The position numbers and the translations under genes are program-made. The notes below the pieces were generated by a model. It was not told the DNA's origin and searched no databases. It saw only the letters and a list, made by a program, of their open reading frames with translations. Source: Bacteroidales bacterium (GTDB lineage Bacteria; Bacteroidota; Bacteroidia; Bacteroidales; PUMT01). From it: 34,020 nucleotides of DNA. The stretch is from positions 1 through 34,020 of the forward strand of contig SKND01000149.1 of assembly GCA_007120695.1 (NCBI GenBank), in the 5' to 3' direction. Positions 17,108 to 23,796 of this stretch are shown in pieces (position 1 is the stretch's first letter; each line of letters begins with the position of its first letter).

Positions 17108-17138
17108 TACACCCCTTGCAGTGCCCCGAAGTGTATCA
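17105..17138 (+). terminator. 8-bp inverted repeat at the end of the RND operon
   Basis: TGATACAC (17105-17112) and GTGTATCA (17131-17138) are perfect reverse complements separated by 18 bases. The left arm contains the TGA stop of the pump gene. There is no T-run after the stem, so it is either a non-canonical terminator, an mRNA 3'-end stabilising hairpin or chance. Confidence 0.4.
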
Positions 17139-17204
17139 TGTGGATTTATCATAAAACTACACATCAGGCTAAAATTTCAAACAGAACTGAATAAAGCATG
17201 ATAA

Positions 17205-17309
17205 ATTGACCTGTGGTCGATTTTTTCATCTGTCTGTGTGTAATTTGACTGCGTCGATTTTTCATGTAACCAGCTTTACATTTTGCTAAATTTGTCTGAT
17301 GAAAAATTC
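17205..17309 (+). repeat. dispersed 60-bp intergenic element, copy A (with internal partial duplication)
   Basis: Begins with ATTGACCTGTGGTCGA and ends with TCTGATGAAAAATTC. The first about 35 bases are present twice: the second start, TTTGACTGCGTCGA, is at 17244. The right half closely matches copy B (20089-20157, opposite strand) over CATNTAAC-N2-GCNTTACATTTT and GTCTGATGAAAAATTC. It lies just upstream of the 17358 gene, in the same direction. The element holds the -7-like box at 17287-17294. Confidence 0.8.
17287..17294 (+). promoter_or_regulatory. Bacteroidota -7 box TAAATTTG inside repeat copy A
   Basis: TAAATTTG matches the Bacteroidota sigma-ABfr -7 consensus TAnnTTTG exactly. It lies about 63 bases before the ATG at 17358. 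No convincing TTTG is visible 19-21 bases upstream, and the box is only partly conserved in the other copies of the repeat, so promoter function is tentative. Confidence 0.35.
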
Positions 17310-17357
17310 AGATTAAAAAATTTCAAGTACATTTGCAGGTTAAATATAAATTCAATT

Positions 17358-17690
17358 ATGGACAAAAAACCTTTGGTCGAGAAACTGGCGGAATTATTGA
17401 GATTACCTCAGAGATGGATGATAATGGATGAAGAAGGTAACTATCATGAGCTTAACTCGGGCGTAAAAGGAACAACTGTGCTTGGCTCTTCAAAAAAAGA
17501 ACTCTACAGCCTTTACTTTGGAAAAGAAGAGATATCTGAGGCCCACTTAATATTACTGGATGAGCTGCATTCAGCTATGATGCAGTTTATATGGGACAAT
17601 TTCAGCGATGAGGTGAAGCAGGAAAACAGAAAGTTACTAAAACCTCTTATCAGGAAATACCAGCTCGAAGGTTTTGACACCAGTGGCTGA
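17358..17690 (+). CDS. hypothetical 110-aa protein
   Basis: I do not recognise this protein. The start ATG 17358 gives MDKKPLVEKLAELLRLPQRW; an upstream TTG (17283) lies inside the repeat element and is unlikely. There is no signal peptide or membrane segment, so it is probably cytoplasmic. It is acidic to neutral, with an amphipathic N-terminal helix, a central beta-like stretch (MIMDEEGNYHELNSGVKGTTVLG) and a helical C-terminal half (SEAHLILLDELHSAMMQFIWDNFSD) ending in a basic helix. It is monocistronic and convergent with the APC permease gene. The preceding region contains repeat copy A. Coding status is supported by a clean uninterrupted frame and protein-like composition. Confidence 0.75.
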   Translation: MDKKPLVEKLAELLRLPQRWMIMDEEGNYHELNSGVKGTTVLGSSKKELYSLYFGKEEISEAHLILLDELHSAMMQFIWDNFSDEVKQENRKLLKPLIRKYQLEGFDTSG

Positions 17691-17692
17691 CA

Positions 17693-17714
17693 GATTACAC
17701 ACCAGCTTGTAATC
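17693..17714 (+). terminator. 7-bp hairpin downstream of the 17358 gene
   Basis: GATTACA (17693-17699) and TGTAATC (17708-17714) form a 7-bp stem with an 8-base loop, 3 bases after the stop codon. Only a mixed TATATTTC tract follows, so termination is possible but not certain. It lies between two convergent genes. Confidence 0.45.
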
Positions 17715-17835
17715 AGCTATATTTCATAGGATTAATCCCCATGTATGACCCATTGCCTGATATATTAATTAGATTCCGTTTTGACGAACGTAACGAAGCA
17801 GGCGGACATTAATGGTCAGAGGCTAATTACAATAA

Positions 17836-19179
17836 CTATTTCTGCCTCCTTTTTGCCAAAAACCAGAACGGAACGCCTGCCACCAGAATGGATGCCCCGA
17901 TAATTGCTCCGGTTCCTGTAAATACCAGGCTGGAATAAAGCATATATGTGCAGGCAATTATAAAAAGAACCGGCGGCAACGGATACAGGGGAACCCTGTA
18001 TGAATCGGGCTGTCCTTCTTTACGCTTCCTGAATACAAAAAGACTTATTGTTACAAGTAAGATGAAAAACCAGAATACAGGAGCCGTATAATCAACCATG
18101 GTACTGATAGCCTGCTGCGACCATGCTCCTGCACCTACCAGCACAAGAGCTATTGCTCCCTGGAACAACAGGGCGTTGGTGGGACTGTTCCGGAGGTGGT
18201 TCCATCTGCCCATAAACCGGAAAAGTTTAAAATCCCTTCCTATTGCATAATTGGTACGTGCGCCGGTGATAATTGTGGCATTTGCCGTTGAGAGTGCAGA
18301 TACAATTACAATGATAACAACCACCAGTGAGCCGCCCGGGCCGAATATCAGTTCCGTCAGGTCATAACCTACAGTTGACGACTCCCTTAGTGTCTCAAGG
18401 CCAAGAACATGAAGGTAAGTAAGGTTTACAACTACATAAATACCGGTAATAATAAAGATGCCAAGGACAAGGGCGCGGACAATACTTCTTTTTACATTGT
18501 GAAGTTCGCCGGTAAGATATGCTGCTTCGCTCCAGCCTCCATAGGTAAGCAGTACAAATATCATTGCAAGTCCCGGAGCACCACCGGAGAAGACCTCCAT
18601 GTTTTTCCCCGAAAGGGATAAACCGGAAATGCTATCCGCCGGCTGATGCATCAGACCAGAAAAAGCTGTTATTACAAGGGTCACGACGATAGTTGCAGCA
18701 AGTATATTTTGCACCCTCCTGGAATGCAGGGTACCCAGAATATTGAGGCCCGTAAGCATAATTACTGTTGCCGCGGCATAAATTGATGAGCTGTAAGGAC
18801 CCAGGTCAAGGATAACTGTTGCATAATCTCCCAGAATAAATGCGATAAGGGCCACAGAACCTGTCTGGATTACCGTCATCCTGCCCCAGGAGAGAAAAAA
18901 GCCTGTAGCAGGACCAAATGCCTTTCTTAGAAAATGGTACTCGCCTCCTGTGTCCGGCATTGATGATGAAAGTTCAGCATAACACAGGGCACCCATAAGC
19001 GATATGAATCCGCCGGCAACCCAGAAAAGGATAAACTGCAGTTCACCTGCCGAATTGGAAGCTACTATCGGAGGAAGCCGGAATATACCAATCCCCACTA
19101 CTATGCCTATTACCACAGCCATAGAACTGAATGTGGTAAAAGTTGGACGTGGTACTCCTGAACCGGGAAGTTTCGTCAT
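17836..19179 (-). CDS. APC-superfamily amino acid permease
   Basis: The 447-aa protein has about 12 hydrophobic segments and the APC/LAT TM1 signature GIVVGIGIFRLPPIV. A conserved acidic/aromatic region around TM3 (CYAELSSSMPDTGGEYHFLRKAFGP) and TM6-TM8 with YGGWSEAAYLTGE are typical of LAT-like amino acid transporters. Its ATG (complement of 19177-19179) overlaps the TGA stop of the methyltransferase gene by an ATGA junction, so the two are translationally coupled and made in linked amounts. Substrate is unknown; LAT-type carriers often move neutral or cationic amino acids, or act as exchangers. Coupling to an exported methyltransferase is unusual. Confidence 0.9.
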   Translation of the reverse strand: MTKLPGSGVPRPTFTTFSSMAVVIGIVVGIGIFRLPPIVASNSAGELQFILFWVAGGFISLMGALCYAELSSSMPDTGGEYHFLRKAFGPATGFFLSWGRMTVIQTGSVALIAFILGDYATVILDLGPYSSSIYAAATVIMLTGLNILGTLHSRRVQNILAATIVVTLVITAFSGLMHQPADSISGLSLSGKNMEVFSGGAPGLAMIFVLLTYGGWSEAAYLTGELHNVKRSIVRALVLGIFIITGIYVVVNLTYLHVLGLETLRESSTVGYDLTELIFGPGGSLVVVIIVIVSALSTANATIITGARTNYAIGRDFKLFRFMGRWNHLRNSPTNALLFQGAIALVLVGAGAWSQQAISTMVDYTAPVFWFFILLVTISLFVFRKRKEGQPDSYRVPLYPLPPVLFIIACTYMLYSSLVFTGTGAIIGASILVAGVPFWFLAKRRQK

Positions 19180-20003
19180 CTTCTCCTTACCGTTGCTGAC
19201 CAGTTCTCAACATGACGGGAATTGCCGCTGCGAACCTGTGCCGTACCGGTAATTGTATTGCCCTCAACCGTGCCACTGAAAAGATACCTTTTGCCATTAC
19301 GGGTGTTAAGTGCTGAAAAACTTATCCTGTCACCTTTCAATAAGGGTTCGCCTACTCGCAGGGAATTGTTTCCTGAATTTAAATTTAGGGTTATCTTCTG
19401 GTACTCCTGATTTGCATCCATTGTAAATGACTCTCCGCCGGTCCTCCACTCCCACCGGCCCTTTACATCAGCCGGTATTATCCAGTAATATATGTGACGG
19501 CTGTCTACAACCAGATGTTCATCGGCCTCCCAGTCGCCCATACTGAAACTGTGCGACACAACTCTTGTACCCGGTCTTAGTGTTTCAAGCAAAACGGGCT
19601 TCAGCCTGAGGTTTACCGATGTAAGCAGATACATTGTTATAACATTGGCCTTGCTGATATCAGCATCAAAAAGATCACCCTCAAGAAAGATGACCCTGTC
19701 GTCGACCCCGGCTGACCGGGCGTTCTCCTCTGCCTCCCTGACCCTGACAGGATTCAGATCCATCCCGTGCCCGTAGGCGCCTCTTTCGGCAGCTGCTATA
19801 ACAATTCTTCCATCACCGGAACCCAGATCAATAACATAATCGCCCGGTCCTGTATCTGTTACATCCAGCATGGCAGCAACTACATCATGAGGCGTAGGAA
19901 CATAGGGTACATCAAGATTCTGTGCATTGACCTGGCTTATTGCCATTACACCTGCTGCGATAATTACAATAAGCAGTCCGGTGCATTTTTTTAGGGTTTT
20001 CAT
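19176..20003 (-). CDS. exported class I SAM-dependent methyltransferase (aKMT/DOT1-like fold) with C-terminal beta domain
   Basis: The 275-aa protein has a Sec signal peptide (MKTLKKCTGLLIVIIAAGVM..., ending near QVNAQ). It is followed by a Rossmann methyltransferase domain with YVPTP (34-38), motif I VIDLGSGDGRIVIAA (57-71), motif II acidic GMDLNP (80-85), and FLEGDLFDADI. The helix MYLLTSVNLRLKP and strand RVVSHSFSMGDWEAD are typical of a small methyltransferase family related to archaeal protein lysine methyltransferase aKMT. A C-terminal domain of about 80 residues (SFTMDANQEYQKITL ... GTVEGNTITGTAQVR) looks like a beta sandwich. Signal-bearing relatives occur in other bacteria, but their substrate and SAM source outside the cytoplasm are not established. 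First gene of a two-gene operon with the APC permease, preceded by repeat copy B. Confidence 0.85.
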   Translation of the reverse strand: MKTLKKCTGLLIVIIAAGVMAISQVNAQNLDVPYVPTPHDVVAAMLDVTDTGPGDYVIDLGSGDGRIVIAAAERGAYGHGMDLNPVRVREAEENARSAGVDDRVIFLEGDLFDADISKANVITMYLLTSVNLRLKPVLLETLRPGTRVVSHSFSMGDWEADEHLVVDSRHIYYWIIPADVKGRWEWRTGGESFTMDANQEYQKITLNLNSGNNSLRVGEPLLKGDRISFSALNTRNGKRYLFSGTVEGNTITGTAQVRSGNSRHVENWSATVRRR

Positions 20004-20088
20004 TTAATTTTTGGTATTATGCATTATTTAATATGCCGGTTTAACAGAAAAAAAAATATAAATATATTTAAATTAAATTTTTTCAGTC

Positions 20089-20157
20089 GAATTTTTCATC
20101 AGACTAAGTCAGTAAAATGTAAGGCCAGTTAAATGAATAATCGACCGCAGGTCAAAA
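20089..20157 (-). repeat. dispersed 60-bp intergenic element, copy B
   Basis: On the minus strand it reads TTTGACCTGCGGTCGA ... TTACATTTTACTGACTTAG ... TCTGATGAAAAATTC. It is the closest relative of copy A and points toward the methyltransferase start (20003), about 85 bases away. The hairpin core GACC-TGC-GGTC is perfect in this copy. Confidence 0.85.
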
Positions 20158-20160
20158 TTA
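20153..20160 (-). promoter_or_regulatory. -7-like box TAATTTTG overlapping repeat copy B
   Basis: The minus strand reads TAATTTTG, an exact TAnnTTTG match, at the start of repeat copy B and about 150 bases before the methyltransferase ATG. If used, the transcript would carry the whole repeat as a leader with its GACC/GGTC hairpin at the 5' end. No clear -33 TTTG was found at the right distance. Confidence 0.3.
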
Positions 20161-20593
20161 TGAAAATTTTACAGACTAATTATAAAGCAAAATAAATCAA
20201 TTTAGGGAATGTGGAAAATAAATTGTTATAAAAGTTGTTAATTGTTCTGCTTATAATTACAATGTTTCAGGACCCGCTGATTGTCAACTCCCGTATTAAC
20301 CAAATTACAGGAAAAATGAGAAGCAACTTATTGAAGCAGCCCGGATTATTGACAATTTCTTAAAAAACAGGTAAGCTATCCATATTGATTATTCCGGAAA
20401 GTATTGTGAAAAAAATTGACAAAAAATCCCGTTTCTCCGTTTGGTTTGATAATTGATCAGATTAAACTTTTTTCTGTCAAATAAAAGTCATAATTTTATA
20501 TATCACATTTAATGCTATTGCCTCTGATCTGTTTCCCATGATGCAGATTATAAATCATTAACCGGGTGCTCCCCCGAATAAATAAGTCATATT

Positions 20594-21595
20594 ATGGCAA
20601 TTTCGGCAGATGATATTAAAGAGATTCTCAAAAAAGCAAGTCCCCAATTATTCCTTAGACCCAATGTAGTAGCAACTGCTATCGGTTATAAGCATGTTCA
20701 GGGCAAAAGAACGGCCGGTTTGTGTATTGTTTGTTCTGTTGAATCTAAAGTTCCTGCAAGTTTTCTGAGTGAAAAGGAACTGATCCCGCGGGATATAGAA
20801 GGAATACCCACCGATGTACAGCAAACAGGAGCCATATACAGCCTGGCTTTACCAACAGGCAGGTTCCGGCCTGCTCCGGGCGGAGTAAGTATAGGACATA
20901 CCGGAATTACCGCAGGAACACTGGGCTGCCTGGTTAACAGAGGGGGAAAACTTTTTATATTATCAAATAACCATGTTCTTGCCAATTCCAACCAGGCAGA
21001 AAAAGGAGACCTGATACTTCAGCCCGGACCTCATGACGGAGGTACAATTAACAATGATCAGATTGCAAGGCTCAGCGACTTCATTCCGATAAAGTTTGAG
21101 AACGAACAACAAAGATGTCTGTTTACAAGGGCATACACCGGTCTGTTCAATTACATTGCCCGGATGACCGGCAGCAAAACCCGTATTTATTCAATATCCT
21201 CAGCCGGGGACTCAAACCTTGCAGATTGTGCCATTGCTGAACCTTTCAGCGAGGGTGATGTTGTAAATGAAATACTCGATATCGGAACCATTACAGGTAT
21301 TGCGAGGGGTGAACTTGACACCATAATAAAGAAAAGCGGTCGTACCACCGGCTTAACCGAAGGAGTGATTGAGCAGACGGATGCCACGGTAAGGGTCAAC
21401 TTCGGAGCAGGAAAGACGGCACTCTTTACCGATCAGTTGATTGCCGGGCCGATGAGCCAGGGAGGAGACAGCGGATCTGTGATAGTTACAACAGATAATG
21501 ATCTTGTTGGTTTGCTATTTGCCGGCAGTACCACATCTACAATAATTAACAGGATTGAAAATGTTTTCAGCCAGCTTGACGTTACACTGCCATAG
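20594..21595 (+). CDS. trypsin-fold (chymotrypsin-like) serine protease with N-terminal alpha/beta domain
   Basis: The 333-aa protein has no signal peptide and no membrane segment. A complete catalytic triad can be read: His127 in LSNNHVLA, Asp211 in NLADCAIAE and Ser293 in QGGDSGSVIV, the last being the classical GDSG motif. The N-terminal part (about residues 24-85, NVVATAIGYKHVQGKRTAG to IEGIPTDVQQTG) is a separate domain seen in a family of bacterial and plant NAL1-like trypsin-fold proteases. The next gene encodes a small protein resembling just this domain. The protease is probably the first gene of a three-gene operon. Without a leader it should be cytoplasmic, or leave by an unrecognised route. 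Substrate unknown. Confidence 0.85.
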   Translation: MAISADDIKEILKKASPQLFLRPNVVATAIGYKHVQGKRTAGLCIVCSVESKVPASFLSEKELIPRDIEGIPTDVQQTGAIYSLALPTGRFRPAPGGVSIGHTGITAGTLGCLVNRGGKLFILSNNHVLANSNQAEKGDLILQPGPHDGGTINNDQIARLSDFIPIKFENEQQRCLFTRAYTGLFNYIARMTGSKTRIYSISSAGDSNLADCAIAEPFSEGDVVNEILDIGTITGIARGELDTIIKKSGRTTGLTEGVIEQTDATVRVNFGAGKTALFTDQLIAGPMSQGGDSGSVIVTTDNDLVGLLFAGSTTSTIINRIENVFSQLDVTLP

Positions 21596-21656
21596 AAAAA
21601 GGGGCTGGTCCGGGATCTGAAAAGGGAGTGGGAAACCACCGGAAAATGTTCTTATT

Positions 21657-21896
21657 ATGGAGAATGCAAAAAGGCATGCGGGAGATATTATCAACAGGTA
21701 CAAAGAGATCTGGATGAAACTTGAAAATGTAACCGCTGTGGGCACAGGTAAAGCAAGAGACGGCAGGATATGCATAATTATCTCACTTGAAAATGACGAA
21801 GCCTCAACCAGGGATATTTTTCCGGTAGAAATTGAGGGTGTGCCAATAGAAATTAAAATCAGTGGAAAGATTGATGCCAGTCAGAATTTATTATAA
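21657..21896 (+). CDS. 79-aa protein homologous to the N-terminal domain of the upstream protease
   Basis: This small acidic protein lacks a signal peptide or membrane segment. From residue 24 onward it matches the protease N-terminal domain in spacing and key residues: NVTAVGTGK (protease NVVATAIGYK), an ICIIISLEN strand (LCIVCSVES), then DIFPVEIEGVPIEIKISG (LIPRDIEGIPTDVQQTG). It lacks the catalytic domain altogether. It sits 61 bases after the protease and 16 bases before the DUF1080 gene, so it is probably co-expressed. It could bind the protease, substitute for its N-domain or act as a free adaptor; none of this is shown. The homology is visible by eye but weak enough to need a profile comparison. 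Confidence 0.75.
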   Translation: MENAKRHAGDIINRYKEIWMKLENVTAVGTGKARDGRICIIISLENDEASTRDIFPVEIEGVPIEIKISGKIDASQNLL

Positions 21897-21912
21897 CCAG
21901 TAATGATTTATT

Positions 21913-22641
21913 ATGACTTTACACAGACGATCACGTGATTTTTACCCGGTAGTATTGATACTTGGCGCATTATTGGTAATTGCCCTGGTACTTGTTATGC
22001 TATATCTGCTTGACCGCCTTTCGGAAGAACATCAACCGGAAGCTGAGCAGACAGAACTATCCGTCGTCGGTCCCGGGGCGGTGCCGGATGAGTACGGATG
22101 GAAACCTCTTTTTAACGGGCATACACTTGATGGCTGGGAAATTACCAACTTCGGTCCACAGGGACAAGTGTATGTAAGAGACTCTATCATATTTCTAAAC
22201 ATGGGCGACGGAGCTACCGGAATTACGTGGACCGGGGATTTTCCGGTAATAAACTACGAGATATCTCTTGAAGCCATGCGTGTTGACGGCAATGATTTCT
22301 TTTGCGGACTGACTTTCCCGGTAAAGGTGGAGCACTGTACACTTATAACCGGTGGATGGGGCGGCACCCTTACAGGCATCAGCAGCATTGACGGCAGAGA
22401 TGCTTCCGAAAACATTACAACTACAAGGATCGGGTTTGAAAATAACCGCTGGTACGATATCAGGATAAGGGTTGACGATGAGGCTATCTACGTTTACATT
22501 GATAATGACTTAATTGTGAATGTAAACGTTCCTGACCACACCTTTTCTGTAAGGTCAGAGGTCAGCCTCTCCAGACCCCTTGGAATAGCCACCTGGGTTA
22601 CCACAGGAGCGATCAGGAATATCAGGTACAGGGAATTTTAA
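21913..22641 (+). CDS. membrane-anchored DUF1080 (3-keto-disaccharide hydrolase-like) domain protein
   Basis: The 242-aa protein has a single N-terminal transmembrane helix (about residues 11-34) after a basic start (MTLHRRSRDF), a short linker, and one jelly-roll domain starting at WKPLFNGHTLDGWEI (63-77), the typical opening of DUF1080. The later strands (NRWYDIRIRVDDEAIYVYIDND and a terminal GAIRNIRYREF) also fit. DUF1080 members are concanavalin-like sandwich domains, and some act on 3-keto-glycosides. The anchor suggests display on the periplasmic face of the inner membrane. It is separated by 16 bases from the small protease-domain protein, so one operon is likely. Catalytic activity is not supported by any motif I can read. 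Confidence 0.8.
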   Translation: MTLHRRSRDFYPVVLILGALLVIALVLVMLYLLDRLSEEHQPEAEQTELSVVGPGAVPDEYGWKPLFNGHTLDGWEITNFGPQGQVYVRDSIIFLNMGDGATGITWTGDFPVINYEISLEAMRVDGNDFFCGLTFPVKVEHCTLITGGWGGTLTGISSIDGRDASENITTTRIGFENNRWYDIRIRVDDEAIYVYIDNDLIVNVNVPDHTFSVRSEVSLSRPLGIATWVTTGAIRNIRYREF

Positions 22642-22692
22642 ATTTCACTAAACGCCTTATCAATAGCTGGTTATAAGGGACTGTCTATCCTG

Positions 22693-23664
22693 CTACTGCG
22701 ACCACCCTGTCGGCTCCCTGTCCCATCGGTGCTTCCTCAATTCGTTCATCAGTGACTTATCCAGCTGACCTTCATCACTGGCTGCAAGATTTGATATAAC
22801 ATGCTTCGGTTTTCTCATCCCCGGAATAATAGTACTGACCACAGGTTCGGCAAGGATAAAGCGCAAGGCCATCTCCGCCATTGTCATACCCTCCGGCACC
22901 AGTGGTTTAAGCCTGTCTGCATGTTCTACACTTGAGATAAGATTTTCCCGCACAAAATAGGTGTTCCTCCAGTCACCTTCAGGCCATTTACTCTCTTTGG
23001 TAAGTGTGCCGGTTAGTGACCCCTCATCGAAGGGTACCCTTGCAATCACTGCAACATTATGCTTTTGACAGGCCGGAAACAGCTCGTCTTCAGGATTCTG
23101 ATCAAAAATATTATAAATTACCTGCACTGAATCAATCAATCCGCTCCGGACAGCCTTCACACCGTTCCATGGCTCCCACCTGTTTATGCTGATCCCGATT
23201 GCATGAAACATACCCTTCGACTTAAGATCTGTCATCTTATTGAACCATCTTTCATCTTCCAGCCAGCTATCTTCCCAGGTATGGAATTGCATGAGGTCAA
23301 AAGACAAAATGCCGGCATTGGACAAGCTTCTTTCAACATACTCTTCAATATGATCGGGCGGAAAGCAATCGTCCAGAGTGAATTCCCTTTTACTTGGCCA
23401 TTTGAAATTCTTAGGAGGGATCTTGGTTGCGGTATAAAGCTTTTTATCACCATTTGCACGGATGAGGTCTCCCAGTAATCCCTCACTCTTTCCTGCACCA
23501 TAACCCCAGGCAGTATCAAAAAAATTACAGCCGTTATTAACGGCCAGCTGTAAAGATTCCATAGACTCTTTGTCCTCCGAACCGGTCCATCCTCCCATGC
23601 CCCACATTCCGTAACCAATTTCACTTACATCCCAGTTTGTTCTTCCGAACTTTCTATATTTCAT
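22693..23664 (-). CDS. aldo/keto reductase
   Basis: The 323-aa (alpha/beta)8-barrel oxidoreductase carries the catalytic tetrad: Asp50 and Tyr55 in FFDTAWGYGAG, Lys81 in TATKIPP and His128 in MQFHTWED. The N-terminal RKFGRTNWDVSEIGYGMWGMGGW and the C-terminal NADP-binding segment VSTIIPGMRKPKHVISN are typical of AKR proteins. It is cytoplasmic, uses NADPH by family convention, and reduces aldehydes or ketones, often of sugar origin. It is divergent from the GH130 gene, and a promoter-like pair lies 38 bases before its ATG. A role in handling carbohydrate-derived carbonyls is only suggested by its neighbours. Confidence 0.92.
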   Translation of the reverse strand: MKYRKFGRTNWDVSEIGYGMWGMGGWTGSEDKESMESLQLAVNNGCNFFDTAWGYGAGKSEGLLGDLIRANGDKKLYTATKIPPKNFKWPSKREFTLDDCFPPDHIEEYVERSLSNAGILSFDLMQFHTWEDSWLEDERWFNKMTDLKSKGMFHAIGISINRWEPWNGVKAVRSGLIDSVQVIYNIFDQNPEDELFPACQKHNVAVIARVPFDEGSLTGTLTKESKWPEGDWRNTYFVRENLISSVEHADRLKPLVPEGMTMAEMALRFILAEPVVSTIIPGMRKPKHVISNLAASDEGQLDKSLMNELRKHRWDREPTGWSQ

Positions 23665-23701
23665 GATTCCGATATTTTAGTTAATACATAATGCACAGGC
23701 A

Positions 23702-23733
23702 CAAATTTACTATCTTTAAAGATGCTTTGCCAA
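23702..23733 (-). promoter_or_regulatory. promoter for the aldo/keto reductase gene
   Basis: On the minus strand the -7 box TAAATTTG (complement of 23702-23709) matches TAnnTTTG exactly. A TTG (23731-23733) lies 21 bases upstream of it as the -33 element, within the usual Bacteroidota spacing. The predicted transcript start leaves a leader of about 30 bases before the ATG at 23664. Confidence 0.55.
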
Positions 23734-23796
23734 TATTTTTTTGTAATTTATGAGCTTACAACCTGCATATAAAAATCACAGTAAAATCATGAAATA

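Larger units (their letters stand above)
20004..20593. other. 590-base intergenic region between divergent genes
   Basis: AT-rich region separating the methyltransferase operon (minus) from the protease operon (plus). It holds repeat copy B (20089-20157), a candidate -7 box for the minus strand (20153-20160) and a possible decayed coding fragment around 20262-20370. The remaining bases, about 20371-20593, must contain the protease promoter, but I see no exact TAnnTTTG box there. No tRNA or known riboswitch was recognised. Confidence 0.7.

Noticed and set aside
17105-20160. The block between repeat copies A and B as a composite transposon
   Set aside because: There is no transposase, no target-site duplication visible, and the repeats occur elsewhere as a tandem pair. 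Kept only as one alternative in the finding on mirror placement.
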